Below are positions 11,901-23,908 of a DNA stretch of 64,000 nt, one piece after another. The notes beneath the pieces are model-generated. The model searched no databases. It was not told the DNA's origin and saw only the letters and a program-made list of their open reading frames with translations. The stretch's first letter is position 1. Each line of letters begins with the position of its first letter. Source of the DNA: Sporothrix humicola (Eukaryota > Ascomycota > Sordariomycetes > Ophiostomatales > Ophiostomataceae); assembly GCA_021396245.1 (NCBI GenBank), contig WNYE01000080.1:124001-188000 (forward strand), given 5' to 3'. Both the position numbers and the translations under genes were made by a program.

Positions 11901-12399
11901 GAGAGTCCACATCGACAAACAGTACACCTGAGCATAGCTCGTTATGTCGTAAAAGGATACGCCATGGAAGGGGGTCACTGATATCAGGTCAGCAAAAATG
12001 AAATAGAGAGATTGTGTGCTTCATATAATGGTCAAATAAGTAACATAGTCTCACCTTCCACAGCCAAGGTTCACAATGACCTTGCGTTTTCCGCTTGGGC
12101 GCGTTAAGAATTGTTGGATCGTAGCATCGACCAGGTGCATGCGGAGGTAGTAGAGGCGGTTGGACAACGGGGTACGCTTCTGGTACTTCTTCACAAAGAA
12201 GCGGCAGTACTGGGGCTCCGCCGGGAAATAAAGGCGCTCGACATTTCGTTTCGATACGATCTCATTTTCAATTGCCTGGAGGTTAAAAAAAATAAGACGT
12301 TAATTAGTTTGCAAAGTAGTACTAGGACCTCGTTTTTAAAAATGAAGGTTCAAGAACTAGGGTAAAAAATAAGACGTAAAATCATGTTCTTACATTCAT
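8906..12399 (-). CDS. PPM2: tRNA wybutosine-synthesising protein 4 (LCM methyltransferase + Kelch + JmjC)
   Basis: Catalyses late steps of wybutosine formation at tRNA-Phe position 37, using S-adenosylmethionine for methylation and methoxycarbonylation. Exons, 5' to 3' on the minus strand, are 12399-12394, 12275-12055, 11977-9901, 9806-9516 and 9358-8906, giving 1015 aa. The first exon is just ATG AAT; an in-frame TAG directly upstream rules out an earlier start in that frame. The leucine-carboxyl-methyltransferase domain covers about residues 1-300, with IVSKRNVERLYFP and the SAM-site VNLGCGSDPLP (70-80). Kelch-type glycine-paired repeats follow at about 330-680 (LLVGGKG, LLAGGRSDF, VIVSGGIYAS, VIMGGGM). 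A C-terminal JmjC domain has iron ligands H863 and D865 (WLHYD) and H938 (LWLHTATP). Intron 4 falls directly after the HYD motif. All three domains are intact. Confidence 0.92.
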
Positions 12400-12984
12400 G
12401 GCAAAGAAGGCCGGCTATCGGGTGCCCGGGATCTGCTGTATAAGTTCCTTAAAGATAGTTCTATATGGAGTCGGATTGGTGCATGTTTTCATCCCGCATC
12501 TGTGTTGTCTCTTGATGCAAACAAAGGATGAGAGGACGTTGATTATTTTTTCAGTTAGTGACAGCCTTGCCGAAGCCCACCGTTGACGAACAGCGGGCCT
12601 CCTCACGTGCACAGATTGCCTGGGAGCACCTAGGATGGCCACATGACATTCGAGGCGACATTCGACAAGCGCCCAGTTCATAGCTCCACTAATACCCCCT
12701 GCAGTGCATCTCTGAGCCCCCGCAGCCAGCCTTCCCAATTCCTCATGATGCATTACGTCGCTGCCTTTGTTTCTATTTTATTACTTGACCTTCCTAGACA
12801 TTTTTTCTCTCCCATATCACCACAACCCACAACATTTTCCCTCATCCTCATCACAAACACCTCCTCGATAGCTATATTTCTATTAGAGCATCGGGGGGTT
12901 GGACTACTTTGTTGCGTTGTTTTATTAATATCTCCATCGCGAGTCTACCTCGCCTTCAAAGAGCTTCGACCAGCCTAGATCAAA
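12400..12984. other. Shared divergent promoter of TYW4 and ATG18
   Basis: 585 bp separate the two divergent start codons, so both promoters must lie here. The ATG18-proximal 230 bp are pyrimidine-rich with several A/T runs, typical of a fungal leader. No further gene is supported. Confidence 0.6.
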
Positions 12985-14634
12985 ATGTCGGCTCCAGCAC
13001 TCAACTTTGTGACGTTCAACCAGGATCACAGCTGCCTGGCTGTGGGAACTTCCAAAGGCTTTCGCATCTACCACACCGACCCGTTCTCGAAGATTTTTAG
13101 CAGCGATGATGGAAGTGTGTCTATCATTGAGATGCTCTTCTCGACCTCGCTTGTGGCTATGGTTTTGTCGCCACGACACCTGGTGATCCAGAATACCAAG
13201 GTCGGTTCCGTACAACGTGGGCGATATTGGACAGACGAGACGTATCCGGGCATGCCGCACTGATTTCTTCTTGTTGCTAGACTTTCACTGACTTCCTTCC
13301 TTTTCTCTGTAGCGCGCATCCGTGATTTGCGAACTCACATTTCCTTCCGCTGTGCTCGCTGTACGGCTCAATCGGAAACGCCTCGCCGTTGTTCTCGAGG
13401 ATGAGATATATCTCTATGACATAGCGAACATGAGCCTACTTTACACAATCGCGACATCACCGAACCCAAGTGCCATCTGCGGCCTCTCTCCGTCCTCCGA
13501 CAACTGTTACATTGCGTATCCTCTGCCGAAGCCCCGCGAAGATCGCGACGAGAAGCGTCCATCGCACGCCCCACCACTATCCTCCTACGTTGCCCCGACA
13601 TCTGGCGAGGTCCTTATTTTCGATACGATCACATTAAAGGCTGTCAACGTTATCGAAGCACACCGCTCACCCCTGTCCTGCTTGGCCATAAACAGCGACG
13701 GCACCTTACTAGCGACTGCATCCGAGACGGGGACAATCATTCGCGTATTCAGTGTTCCAAAGGGCCAGAAGCTTTACCAGTTTCGTCGTGGAACATACCC
13801 GTCGACAATATACAGCATGTCCTTTAATCATGATTCGTCGCTGTTGTGCGTCTCATCCACTTCGGACACTGTTCACATCTTCAAGCTTGGTGGCCCTCAG
13901 GGTGCCCCTGGCGACGGTTTAGGCGGCTCATCTGGAAGCACTTCTGTTTCTACGGGTGGTGCTGACTCCAGCTCGCCACGGCAAGGCCGTTGGACCCGTT
14001 CACGCAGCCACGACAGCTTCAACGAATCCCCAAACAGCACTGCCGGCTCGCCGCACGATGCATCCGACCTAGCAGGCAGCAGTTCTAACAGAGATGGTGG
14101 TGCTACTGGACAAAGGAGGCAAAGTGGCTCGTTTGGTAGCATGTTGCGAAGATCCTCCCAGATCATGGGCCGCAGTGTTGCGGGTGTTGTTGGCTCGTAC
14201 CTTCCACAGACGGTGACAGAGATCTGGGAGCCATTACGAGACTTCGCATTTATCAAGATCCCGCGATCTGGCGCCACAGCAACTCCGTCCAAATCAAATA
14301 CGGGGGGGCCTTCGGTTAGCACTGCTACCGCTGGCTCTAGCAGTTCTAGTGGACCGCTGCGGAGTGTAGTGGCGATGAGCAGCAATACTCCCCAAGTTAT
14401 GGTCGTCACTAGCGATGGAGGGTTTAACGTCTTCAACATCAACATGGAGACCGGTGGCGAAGGCTTTTTGGCCGAGCATTTCTCGTAAGTGAAGCCCTTT
14501 GTTTTCAGGCCCCTTAGCCATAAGCTACGGGCGCCGAATGAATGTCTGCAAGCCGTAGTGCTAACAAAACCTTTTGTCTTTCTAGCATCCTGGATGGTGA
14601 CGACAAGCTTGAAGCATCTGCCTATGGAGCATAA
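12985..14634 (+). CDS. ATG18: Atg18, phosphoinositide-binding PROPPIN of autophagy
   Basis: A WD-repeat beta-propeller that binds PI3P and PI(3,5)P2 and acts with Atg2 at the phagophore; in yeast it also controls vacuole shape. Exons are 12985-13200, 13313-14484 and 14586-14634, 478 aa. The first donor is a weaker GTCGGT; joining gives [27 protein letters not shown], which reads like other Atg18 proteins. The lipid-binding FRRG motif is at residues 229-232 (LYQFRRGTYPSTIYS), preceded by SPLSCLAINSDGTLLATAS of a WD blade. A Ser/Gly-rich insertion follows at about 250-320, where loop 6CD membrane-inserting sequences lie in this family. The last exon adds only 16 codons. The gene looks intact and of normal length. 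Confidence 0.93.
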
Positions 14635-15351
14635 TAGTTTTAGGTCCTGAGTTATCTCCGTCCAACATTTTGCTATGACTGTTCAGGAACATATTAGACG
14701 GATCTGCACTTGGGGGGGTGGCCCTCTTGTTGGCAGCGTTGCCGCGTTATACTCTCACTGTTTGCGTCTATATCCACGTCTCTCAGTTTTACTTCCACTC
14801 GTTTCCTTTACAACTCCTCGTTTTATTGCCCTATATTATTTCGGCCACGCGAACAAACTGCGACTGGAACCAATTGCACGTGCCTTTTATTCATTTGGAC
14901 GGTGTTAAACATTGTTTTCTGTATTCGGCCATGTTTGTCTTTCTTTTCCATTTATGTGCGATAATATCTACTTAGAGTGCTTGGTATGTTGGTGATGAGC
15001 ATATGAGTACTATTTAGAGGGAAAAGCGTTCTTACTACAGCATCAATGAACTACAATAATCGTATCTCTATTATGTAAGAAAACCTTGGCGCCTCGACAA
15101 TTCCCTTGGTATGTACACCATACAGGGGAAAACAGAATGCAAGTAAAACGAACACCAGGCAAAGTGAAGGAGAAACTGAGCACTAGCTATATAGTATGGC
15201 CCGGGGAATTCTGTCATGACATGTAAAAAATACTGAACAAGCAACTTGGAAGCGTTCATCACTATCGTGAGCCACCCCATGCCCACCTGCAGCACCCATC
15301 TTGCACTTAATCGTTCATTGCCAGTAGAAATGGGACATATTCAGCAGTTTC
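14635..15351. other. Convergent 3' intergenic region of ATG18 and PPS1
   Basis: 717 bp of AT-rich sequence between the two stop codons. It should contain both 3' UTRs. No open frame with domain support and no repeat is seen. Confidence 0.6.
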
Positions 15352-17609
15352 TTACCGCACATACGGTTGGTTCATCAAAGCCACCTCACGAGCAATCTCG
15401 CCCCACTCCAGTTCTCTCTTAATGCACACATCGTTGCTGTTAAGAGTATGATCCACAGCTTGGCTCTGGCGAAGAAATTCCTCCCACTTGAGTAGCTCGT
15501 AGGCGAAGCGGAGATGCGGCTGAATAATGACATTCAGACGCCGTGCTCGCACGAAGCAATACGCCCTGGGTAGAGACAGCTTTAACGACCGCATCACCTC
15601 GGCAATGCAAATCGTAGCACTGCGCGACACGCCGACGCGGCAGTGGACAAGGGTGGCAGTGCCCTTCTTGCGCCCTTGTTCTGTATTAACTGTTAGTATT
15701 GGTCTAGGCAACTGGCGAGGTAGAATGGAATGGGGAGTGTCCCTTTATCCCATTTTATAAAATCCGTGTTCAACTTACGTATAAATTCAAGGCAACGCTC
15801 AAACTCATCGGTTAGTGGGTCAATACCGTTGTCTTGGACACCCTGGACAACACAAACATTCTCTTCACCCCAGGTCTCCAGATCACCATCCTTCCATACG
15901 GCCATCTCCCCCACACTCAGAATTTGAGTGATACCCAGCGCCCTGAGGAGGTCGGGGTTGTTGGCATGGTTGAGGTTTCCCAGGTACATGTAGTCCAACA
16001 CACGGCTGGGGAAAGAGCCATCTAGAGCCGAAAACCATCTTGGTTGATTCTGAAGCAATGCTGTGATGCTATCAATATCCTTCTCTGCGCACACGGGAGA
16101 TTCGCATAATAGGCGTGGAGAAATGGCTGTCAATAGAGCCACATCTGTTGGGTATGCGAAAAAGTTGCGTTTCTTGGTCGTGTGAAGGGTAAGCCAGGCA
16201 TCGTGAATAGGGCTTCCAGTACTGTAACTGAAATATGCGAGCCCTAACATAGTCGATTCCGTATATCCATCTGCACAGTGAATGAGGATTCTTTTTGGCT
16301 CAGACGTGACTGTACCAGTCTTGCCTTCATTGTCACTGGTCACGACAATGTCGTCACCGTTATCCAAGGCAATGCCGCAAAAGTCAGCGGGTGTGGCTGG
16401 AGAGTGAGATGATTTTATGCCGCGTGCCAAATGATAAATCCACTTGCAAGACTCCAGAATTGCATCGGCTTCTGTTTGAGACCACGTAGGAGGTAGAATA
16501 GTACCCGAGGAGGGGAAATCAAGATATATCTTCTTTCCCGACGGGGCGCCGCATTCTGCCAGTGCTCGTAGAGCACGAGGATTCAAATGACCAAGATCGC
16601 TGCACTCAATTAGGATGTCATAAGCATCCTCATCCTCGGAGTTTGGCTCGGGTGTCGGGCCGAGCCAGACATTCTGTGATATCTCGGAGGCCACCGTCAT
16701 CGCATACATTTCTGTCCGTTCTTGGTTGAAGAAATCAACGACGTTGCCGGTTATGCGGCCTTCCGAGTCAATAAACACAATGTGAGGATGGTGTTTTTCA
16801 AAGGTGGAGAAGTCGGCTGTACAGGCAAACGTGTTGTATATGGGAAGGTCAGTGCCCTCCAGTCTATGTTTGTTGCGCCAGTTCTTCTGTGCGGTAGCAA
16901 CACTCCACGCCAGCTTTCGGACGGTAGTTTCGTCGTCGCCATAAACAATGATGTCTGATGTCATGGCCGTTTTGACGGCTTGGATATGGAAATTTCGTAC
17001 AGAAAAGCCCTCTTTGGGATCTGCATCAAGGAATTCCGCGGTGGCACCCAGCTGGAGAAACTCATCTGGGGCAATGGCCCCCTTCAGACGAGCTGTTTGA
17101 AGTTGACCGTCGGCTTTGACGATCGTAACTCCCCGCAGACAACAAGGTGTTTTTCGCACCACACGGCGACGCTGAGAGAAAAAGGCCTGTTGCATATGGT
17201 TTCCCGGGTGGAGGCCGTGAAACCAAGGAAAGACAAGCGATGGGTCGGGAAGCGGCTGACGCGAAATATAGTCTACAGCTGCAGAGACAGCTGACGGATC
17301 AATAGTATATATCGCAAGGTCTCCATCCTCGGAGCGAGGGTACTGGTCTGGCGGAAACAATAGTGATTGCTGAGGGCGGCTGGACTCGTCCGGTGGCGGA
17401 GATGGTGAAGGTGTAGTAGAGGCAACTGGTGGGCCGGGTGGGCACACAGGTATATGCTTATTCGGCACGGGCCCTGCTGTTTGAGGATGTGGTTGGCCAG
17501 ACTGTGTATTCAGAGCATCAACGTCGATGCCAACAGTCGAATTCAAAGATGACATGGCCGACGAAGGACGATGAGGTGGCATCGGCCGGGTTAGGGCGAT
17601 GGTAGCCAT
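15352..17609 (-). CDS. PPS1: Pps1-like dual-specificity protein phosphatase
   Basis: Removes phosphate from phospho-Tyr and phospho-Ser/Thr; yeast Pps1 is linked to DNA-replication and cell-cycle control. Exons are 17609-15779 and 15680-15352, 719 aa. The intron (98 nt) has GTAAGT, an ACTAAC branch and CAG. The start at 17609 (MATIALTRP) is preferred over the in-frame Met at 17750 because the intervening residues are leader-like. The first 90 residues are Pro/Ser-rich. The C-terminal catalytic domain (about 530-690) has SRVLDYMYLGNLNHA, the general-acid region VQDNGIDP and the signature HCRVGVSRS, with C624 as nucleophile and R630. Residues 444-452 read HCADGYTES, a second PTP-type loop in which Glu stands where the catalytic Arg should be. 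That suggests an upstream inactive phosphatase-like domain. Confidence 0.88.
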
Positions 17610-18379
17610 TTTAGGGTGTGTGATGGATAGCTGTATATCAGAATAGAGAGGAGTAAAGGGATAAGAACGTGGTTGGAAAAGTGAAGCCGAAACACGGGCG
17701 TGGGACGGCAAGTTATTCCAAGCACGAGCAGGCGAGATAAGATGGCTCAAGGGGTGAGCGGAATGTCGAGCTTGAAAATAGGTCGGAATATGGCCGAGCG
17801 TTCAAATGATAAGGGCTTGGGGACTTCCGTCGTTACTGACAAAATGTGAGTGACTGTCCAACTTGTATATACAAATGCCCTGGGAAGAAGATGCGACGCA
17901 AATAAAAACACAATGATTGCCCATGATGGCGCACGTCTAGAATGGACCGGACAGGAGGCACGAGGGTACCGATAAAGTAGAAGAAGGGGGACACATCATG
18001 GGTAACAGCGATGCCCGAAAAGTAGGAAAATATGGGAACAGGACTACATACTCGGCTAAGCTCCTGGAAGTTGGTAGGAACTGTCTCATCACAGGTCTTA
18101 AATGCTGGCGAAGCAATTTGGCGTTTAGCCACTTGAAGGCTGGAAGTGCAATTGACGATGGCCCACAGCAGCGACAAAAATCAATGAAGTCGAGTCAAGG
18201 ATGGCGAGGCCCAGGGTGTAAAAGTTGAACAAGATACGATCAACAGGTGAGATGAAGCACAGTAATGAAAAGGACAAGAAAAAGAAGACGGAGGCAATCT
18301 TGGGCGGTTGTGGCACGAAGGGGAGGGAAATGAAACAGTAAAGAGAATGACAAGGAAAAAGAAGGGAGCATGTACGAGA

Positions 18380-18840
18380 TAGGTTTGTAGACGGCGTATC
18401 TATGATACACAGACGACTAGAAGAGAGGCCAGGGCGCACTAGGGTGACGCAGTGCGACAGACGGCGATGGCGAAAGATGCGACAGCAAAGAGCACAATGG
18501 GCTGGCGAATGGGGACTGTGCCCGCATTGTTTGGGGGGGTTGTGTCTTCAAAGCGAAAGGGGTGGGGGACGGGGGCGCGAAGCACGAAAGGGGGAAGACA
18601 AACCACAAAAGAGGATACGAGGGAGCAACGTTGTCTTGTTTGAAGATGGAGGAGAGCTTAATAGGAAAAGAGAAGTACAAGGGAGTACGACGTACAAGGG
18701 AGTAAAACAGAGTAAAGTAGGGTGAAAGAGAGAAAGGGAGAAGGGAGGAAACGGGCAAGAAGGACGGAAAGCAAGAAAGAAGAAGGCTGAAGAGATATGA
18801 GAGAGAGAGAGAGAGATGGAGGACAAGAACAGGAGACGAA
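18380..18840. repeat. Purine-rich tract with a (GA)n run
   Basis: The plus strand is dominated by A and G over about 460 bp, including an uninterrupted GA alternation near 18,798-18,816. Read from the minus strand this is a CT-rich block about 770-1230 bp upstream of the PPS1 start codon. Confidence 0.7.
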
Positions 18841-19679
18841 GGGGGAGAAACTGTCGATATGGCGATACGTTGGCGCGCGATGGTGATACGATGATACGGG
18901 GTGAGGCGATACCGCAACGGCAGCACGATAAGGCTGAGGCGGGCGAAAGACAAGAGACCGACCAGCGCGGTTTGGAGGGATGGCAAATTGGTGGATTGGC
19001 AGACGGCAGAAGATGACAATGCGATGCGTATTGCGTGTATTGCGGGCACGAAATATTGCAAATGTTGCAAGTTGCAAGTTCAAGTGCAACAGACGACAAA
19101 GACATGGACAAGAGGCAAGAGGATGGGGGGCATGAACAGGGAGACACACCACCGAAACTAGAAAACCAGATCAGCTGGACTTCCAGCAACTACGACGAAA
19201 TACTACTGGCTGAGCACTGAGAAGAATCACAGACGGCGACCTGCTCTCGCTGCTGTGCAGACTGGCCAGGCCAGAACAGTGTTCAGGTGGTCGCAAAAGA
19301 ACCCCAGACGGCGGCCAGATCATTTGCTTGGAACACCCAGATAAGAGCGCCAGCGAGCGCTAGCGAATCACGTTGTTGCTCGACTGAGCTTGACATGGCT
19401 GTTGGCTGCAGCATGCAGCGAGCGGGGTTTGTGCATGCCAGCCCAGCCAATGGAACGCAGTCCCCGGGCTCCATCGCCCGCCGCCCCGCTTCCACAGCGG
19501 CAAGCTTGGCGAGGCTGGTCCATTGGGGGGCCGGGGGACGAATGGGTGTTCTGAGGGTTATCCTTTCTTCACAGCACAGTATTCTGTATCTTACTCCGTA
19601 CCTTGTACATATCTACTACGTACGACATACAGGGGGTGCCTTCACTGCAAGGAGGGCCGCCGTAGTGGACAAGACAATG

Positions 19680-19702
19680 CACACACACACACACACACAC
19701 AC
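19680..19702. repeat. (CA)n microsatellite
   Basis: About eleven CA dinucleotides in a row in intergenic DNA. A second CA run lies near 59,565-59,582. Confidence 0.9.
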
Positions 19703-20831
19703 ATCTCGATCCAGTGGCAAGGTCTTATGGAAGTGCCTAGCATTCAGGCGACACCTTGTGAACTATGTTGTATGGTGCTTTGAGTCAAAACGCCGAGATG
19801 GTACCTGCGATTATCGATATCAAACAAAAGTGTCTAAACGATTTTCGTTTGTCGAAAAATAAGCCGATTTCCCCACAAGATCGCAAGCTCCTCCATGTGG
19901 GTTGTATCGAAAAGAACATATCGAAAGCACTGAAAGCGCACCAACCAACGAAACAAAGTTGCAATGTAAAATATACAAAGTAAGGCACTTTATTGACTTT
20001 GGACCCAATACCAGGCTTGTTTCCTGTTCGAAAACGGAAACGCCAGGTTACTTCCAAACGGAGTAAGATCTGTTCAAGTTAGCTCCTCGGCAGAAGGCAC
20101 ACTGGTACAGGAACCGCACTGCAGCGGATGGGGTATTTCCAAGAACGCTATGTACGGTGTACTATGCTTTTTTGATGGATTGGGGTTGACAGCGGACAAA
20201 AATGCACCAGATGAGAGCTCTCGAGCTATCGTTTATGGGACCCGTAACGTTCTGGCCCTCGCCCAGACAGACCCACCTTCTCCATCCGAGCCCAGTTTGA
20301 ACTTCGAAGGGAGATGTGGAGTCAGGACGTATTTGGGATGTATGGGTTCATGAATAATTACGACGTAAACACATCGTACTCCGTACAGTGAAGCAATACT
20401 GAGTACGCCAAATTAAATACGCAAGCTCAGAACAATGTACGACGTAGTGAGGGTATACAAAGATAATGGTTAGAAGTACGGAGTAATGTCCAGAAAATTA
20501 GAAAATGGAGAAAAAGAAAAGTCTGGTCGTAACCAGTCCCCCAGTGGGCCTGGAAACCTTTTGGGCCTATTTGGGGCACATCCATGCTGCGTCAGCAGCC
20601 CCACTATTCGAAAACCTCAGGCACCAATTGAGAGCCTGCCAGTCTTTCAGAAGTCGCCATCGCTGGCTCCTTCCTCTTCAGGGACCCCACTCGCTGTCGG
20701 CACCGGAGCTCCGACCGGTCTTTGTTTCTTTTGCGTCACTCCCATGTACTGCTTGTCCCGACCCCAACCGCCGCCGTGCATACACCACTGCCGCACCATC
20801 CCCCTCCGAACCGTCCCCCCCGTCGGCAACC

Positions 20832-23496
20832 ATGCGGCCATCCACGGAATTTGAGCGCGCGCCGCCCGCGGCATCTGCTGTGCGGCACCTCACTCTGCGA
20901 GGCCTCGCGGCTGGCCTCGGCGTCGGCCTTGTTATCTGCTGCTCCAACATGTATTTTGGCCTGCAGACAGGGTTCGTCAGCACCATGTCGCTGCCGTCGA
21001 GTCTTCTCGGCTTTGGTATCTTCAAGGCACTGTCCCGGCACCTCTCCTATCCTTTCTCGCCCGTCGAGAATGTTCTGGTTCAGACTGTCGCTGGCAGCAT
21101 GGCCATTGCGCCACTTGGGTCTGGATTCGTGGGCGTCCTGCCGGCCATGAACTACTTGATGAGTGCAGACGAGAATGGCCCCATAAAGCTGTCACTGATC
21201 AAGATGATCATGTGGTCACTAGGGCTGTGCTACTTTGGCGTCCTGTTCGCTGTTCCTCTGTATGGCCTCATGAAACTTGGGCATTTTTTTCCTGCCTCGG
21301 CCTCCTCCTCCTCCCCACCCACATCCCGAATGCTAACCCTATGGACTCCTCTCTAGCCGGCGACAAGTCATTATACGCGAGAAGCTCAAGTTTCCCAGTG
21401 GCTTTGGCGCCGCCGTATTAATTGGTGTTCTACACGGCCGCAAGCCAAAACTTGGCCAGGGCAAAGTCCCCTCAGAATTTGCGAGCCTTGCCGGCGAAGA
21501 TGCCGTTCTCCAACCTGCCCCAGCTGCGGCCTCCTCCGAGCCGATTGCAGCCGGCAGCAGTCCCATTTCCGAACCAGAGATTCGCCGACGAGAGGAGTGG
21601 AGAGCAAACCTTCGGCTGCTCCTTGTGTGCTTTCTTGTCTCCGGACTTTTCACCCTCGCCACATACTTCTTTCCTACTATAAGGGACTTGCCGATTTTTG
21701 GGCGAGCAGTTGCAGGCACGTGGCTGTGGACATTCAACCCAAGCCTTGCCTACATTGGCCAAGGTGTCATCATGGGCCCGGCCACGACCATGCACATGCT
21801 CCTAGGCGCTATAGTTGGCTGGGCCATCTTGTCTCCCCTGGCAAAGTTTCGTGGCTGGGCCCCTGGTCCAATAGAGGACTGGGAAACTGGCAGCAAGGGG
21901 TGGATTGTATGGATTTCCATCGCGATAATGCTGGCTGACGGCATTGTCAGCCTGAGCCACGTTGCTCTCCGCTCCGCTGTCCAATTCTGGCCCGAAACAC
22001 GCGCCGCGATTCTGAGATGTCTGCCTTCTGGGGCAGTTCGCGAGTTCTTGCAGAAGCGTGACGCATCTGGCTACACGGCCATCCACAGTTCAGAGACAGC
22101 TTCAGAGGCTATGTCTGTGCCAACTAGCCCTTTGTCAAACTTTGCGCGGCCTGTTCCTGGCCCAAGCGACGAAGACGGCGATGACCACGATAGCACTGTT
22201 GGCAGGCAGCCCCAAACAGACACACTAGTAAAGGACGCACCACCAGAGCAGCAAATTGGTGCAAAGACAGTCACCATTGGCATGGTGTTGTCTGTTATAT
22301 TTTGCGTCGCTTGCATCCGCTTCACATTCGGAGCCCTTGTGCCATTCTATGCGATCATCATTTCCATTGCAATGGCCCTTATCCTTAGTATCATGGGTGT
22401 CAGAGCTCTCGGCGAGGTAAGGCTTGCTAGCGGATCATGCTCTCCTCATTCTCTCTTGCTGTATCTCGACATCAGCCTTTTACACTACTAACTTTTATTG
22501 TAGACCGACCTTAACCCTGTCTCGGGCATATCCAAGCTGACGCAGCTTTTCTTTGCCTTGATCATTCCAAGTGCACACAAAAACAGTGTCCTTATCAACC
22601 TCGTTGCAGGCGCCGTGTCTGAAGCCGTAAGTCAAATACGGGGCGTTCCTGGCGTTGATTTTGTGCTGTAGCATTTGCCAATAGCTATTACATTTCTAAT
22701 GCAACTTTAGGGTGCTTTGCAAGCTGGAGAACTTATGCAGGATCTCAAGACCGGCCATCTCATTGGCGCTGCTCCGACGGCACAGTTCTGGGGCCAAGTG
22801 ATTGGAACCAGCGTCGGCGCTGTTATCAGCGCTTTCCTATACAAGCTTTATACAACGTCAGTTATTAAGCTACGCTTGCTACCCTTCCCCCATTCACCAC
22901 ATCCAACTGACAGCACTTTGATTTAGAGCATATGAGATACCCTCTAGCCTTTTCCAGATACCAACCGGTTATGTCTGGATTTTTACAGCTCGCCTCGTGA
23001 CCGGCAAGGGTCTTCCCGCGATGGCTGGTGAATGGGCTATTGGATCGGCCATACTGTTTGCAGCCATTACTTTATTGCGAATTCGAACTGCAGAAAAATC
23101 GTGGCATGCATATATCCCCGGTGGCATAGCCGTTGCAGTCGGTGCGTACTGAAACCAGACCTATATTCTCTCTGTGCGGATTGACTTGGGCTAACTACTC
23201 ACCAGGCATGTACAACGTGCCGTCCTTCACGCTGGCCCGCAGTGTGGGTGGTCTGATTTCTCTATATTGGAGACTTTCTGGCCGCGACGAAACAAGAGCG
23301 ATTGTGCTCGCATCAGTATGTTTTTTTTTTCTCGCTTCCACCTCCACTTCCACTCTCCTATCTTTCTTGTTGGCAGTTCACTTCTTCTTTTTTTTTTTTT
23401 TTTACTGACGAGAAACCACAGGGGTTTATTCTTGGGGAGGGGTTTCTCAGTGTTGTGAATCTATTGTTGCAAACCGCCGGTGTGCCTCACCATTAA
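20832..23496 (+). CDS. Oligopeptide transporter (OPT family)
   Basis: A proton-coupled membrane transporter of the OPT superfamily; substrates in fungi include small peptides and, for some members, metal chelates. Exons are 20832-21259, 21357-22416, 22504-22626, 22711-22856, 22927-23141, 23206-23315 and 23422-23496, giving 718 aa, normal for the family. All six introns have GT-AG ends and preserve the frame. The start ATG at 20832 (MRPSTEFERAPP) precedes the first helix. Family features are GLVICCSNMYFGLQTGFVST near the N-terminus, RRQVIIREKLKFPSGF after intron 1, and NPVSGISKLTQ after intron 2. The hydrophilic loop at about residues 370-450 is Ser/Asp-rich. About 14-16 hydrophobic segments are expected. 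The substrate is not predictable, and no siderophore or toxin cluster lies beside it. Confidence 0.9.
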
Positions 23497-23908
23497 ACGC
23501 TGTTATATGCGGTAGGATATTACTGGATATACTTAACATTAGAGTCCCAGCTTTTCGGCCAGCCTGCATTCTCTTTTTCTTATTTTTCTCCCTTCTCTTA
23601 TTCTCCGAGCAATCAACAGTTGTGCCGCTGACATAAATTTGATCAGCCACTTGCATATTAGACGGCACCTACACATATACCTCACTAGATAAAGCGTTCA
23701 TCCTTGGCCTATCATAACACAGTGTATAATATCTGACATATAGCTCTGTTCGGCTAGCCCTATCTTTTATGATAACTGCGTGAATAATCATACCAGAATA
23801 AGACAGAAAGAAACAATGTCAAACTTTTATAAACGCCTTTTTCTATAATGATTTGTCGCCCAAATTTACAGCCATTGGGGGTGGAGGGGGATTTGAATGA
23901 CAAAGTGA
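23497..23908. other. Convergent 3' intergenic region of OPT and PRMT3
   Basis: 412 bp, AT-rich, containing the 3' ends of two convergent genes. Nothing else is seen. Confidence 0.6.

Larger units (their letters stand above)
17610..20831. other. Divergent intergenic region, 3.2 kb
   Basis: The region upstream of both PPS1 and the oligopeptide transporter. From about 18,380 to 18,840 the plus strand is strongly purine-rich, equivalent to a pyrimidine-rich leader for PPS1. A GA run lies near 18,798-18,816 and a CA run at 19,680-19,702. Several copies of the 9-mers TACTCCGTA/TACGGAGTA and TACGACGTA lie here. Long minus-strand open frames near 18,417-19,189 are low-complexity Ser/Pro/Leu translations of the pyrimidine tract and are not called. 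Confidence 0.5.

Noticed and set aside
18417..19189. Overlapping minus-strand open frames of 160-217 codons
   Set aside because: Three frames are open at once over the same CT-rich tract, which is what composition alone produces.
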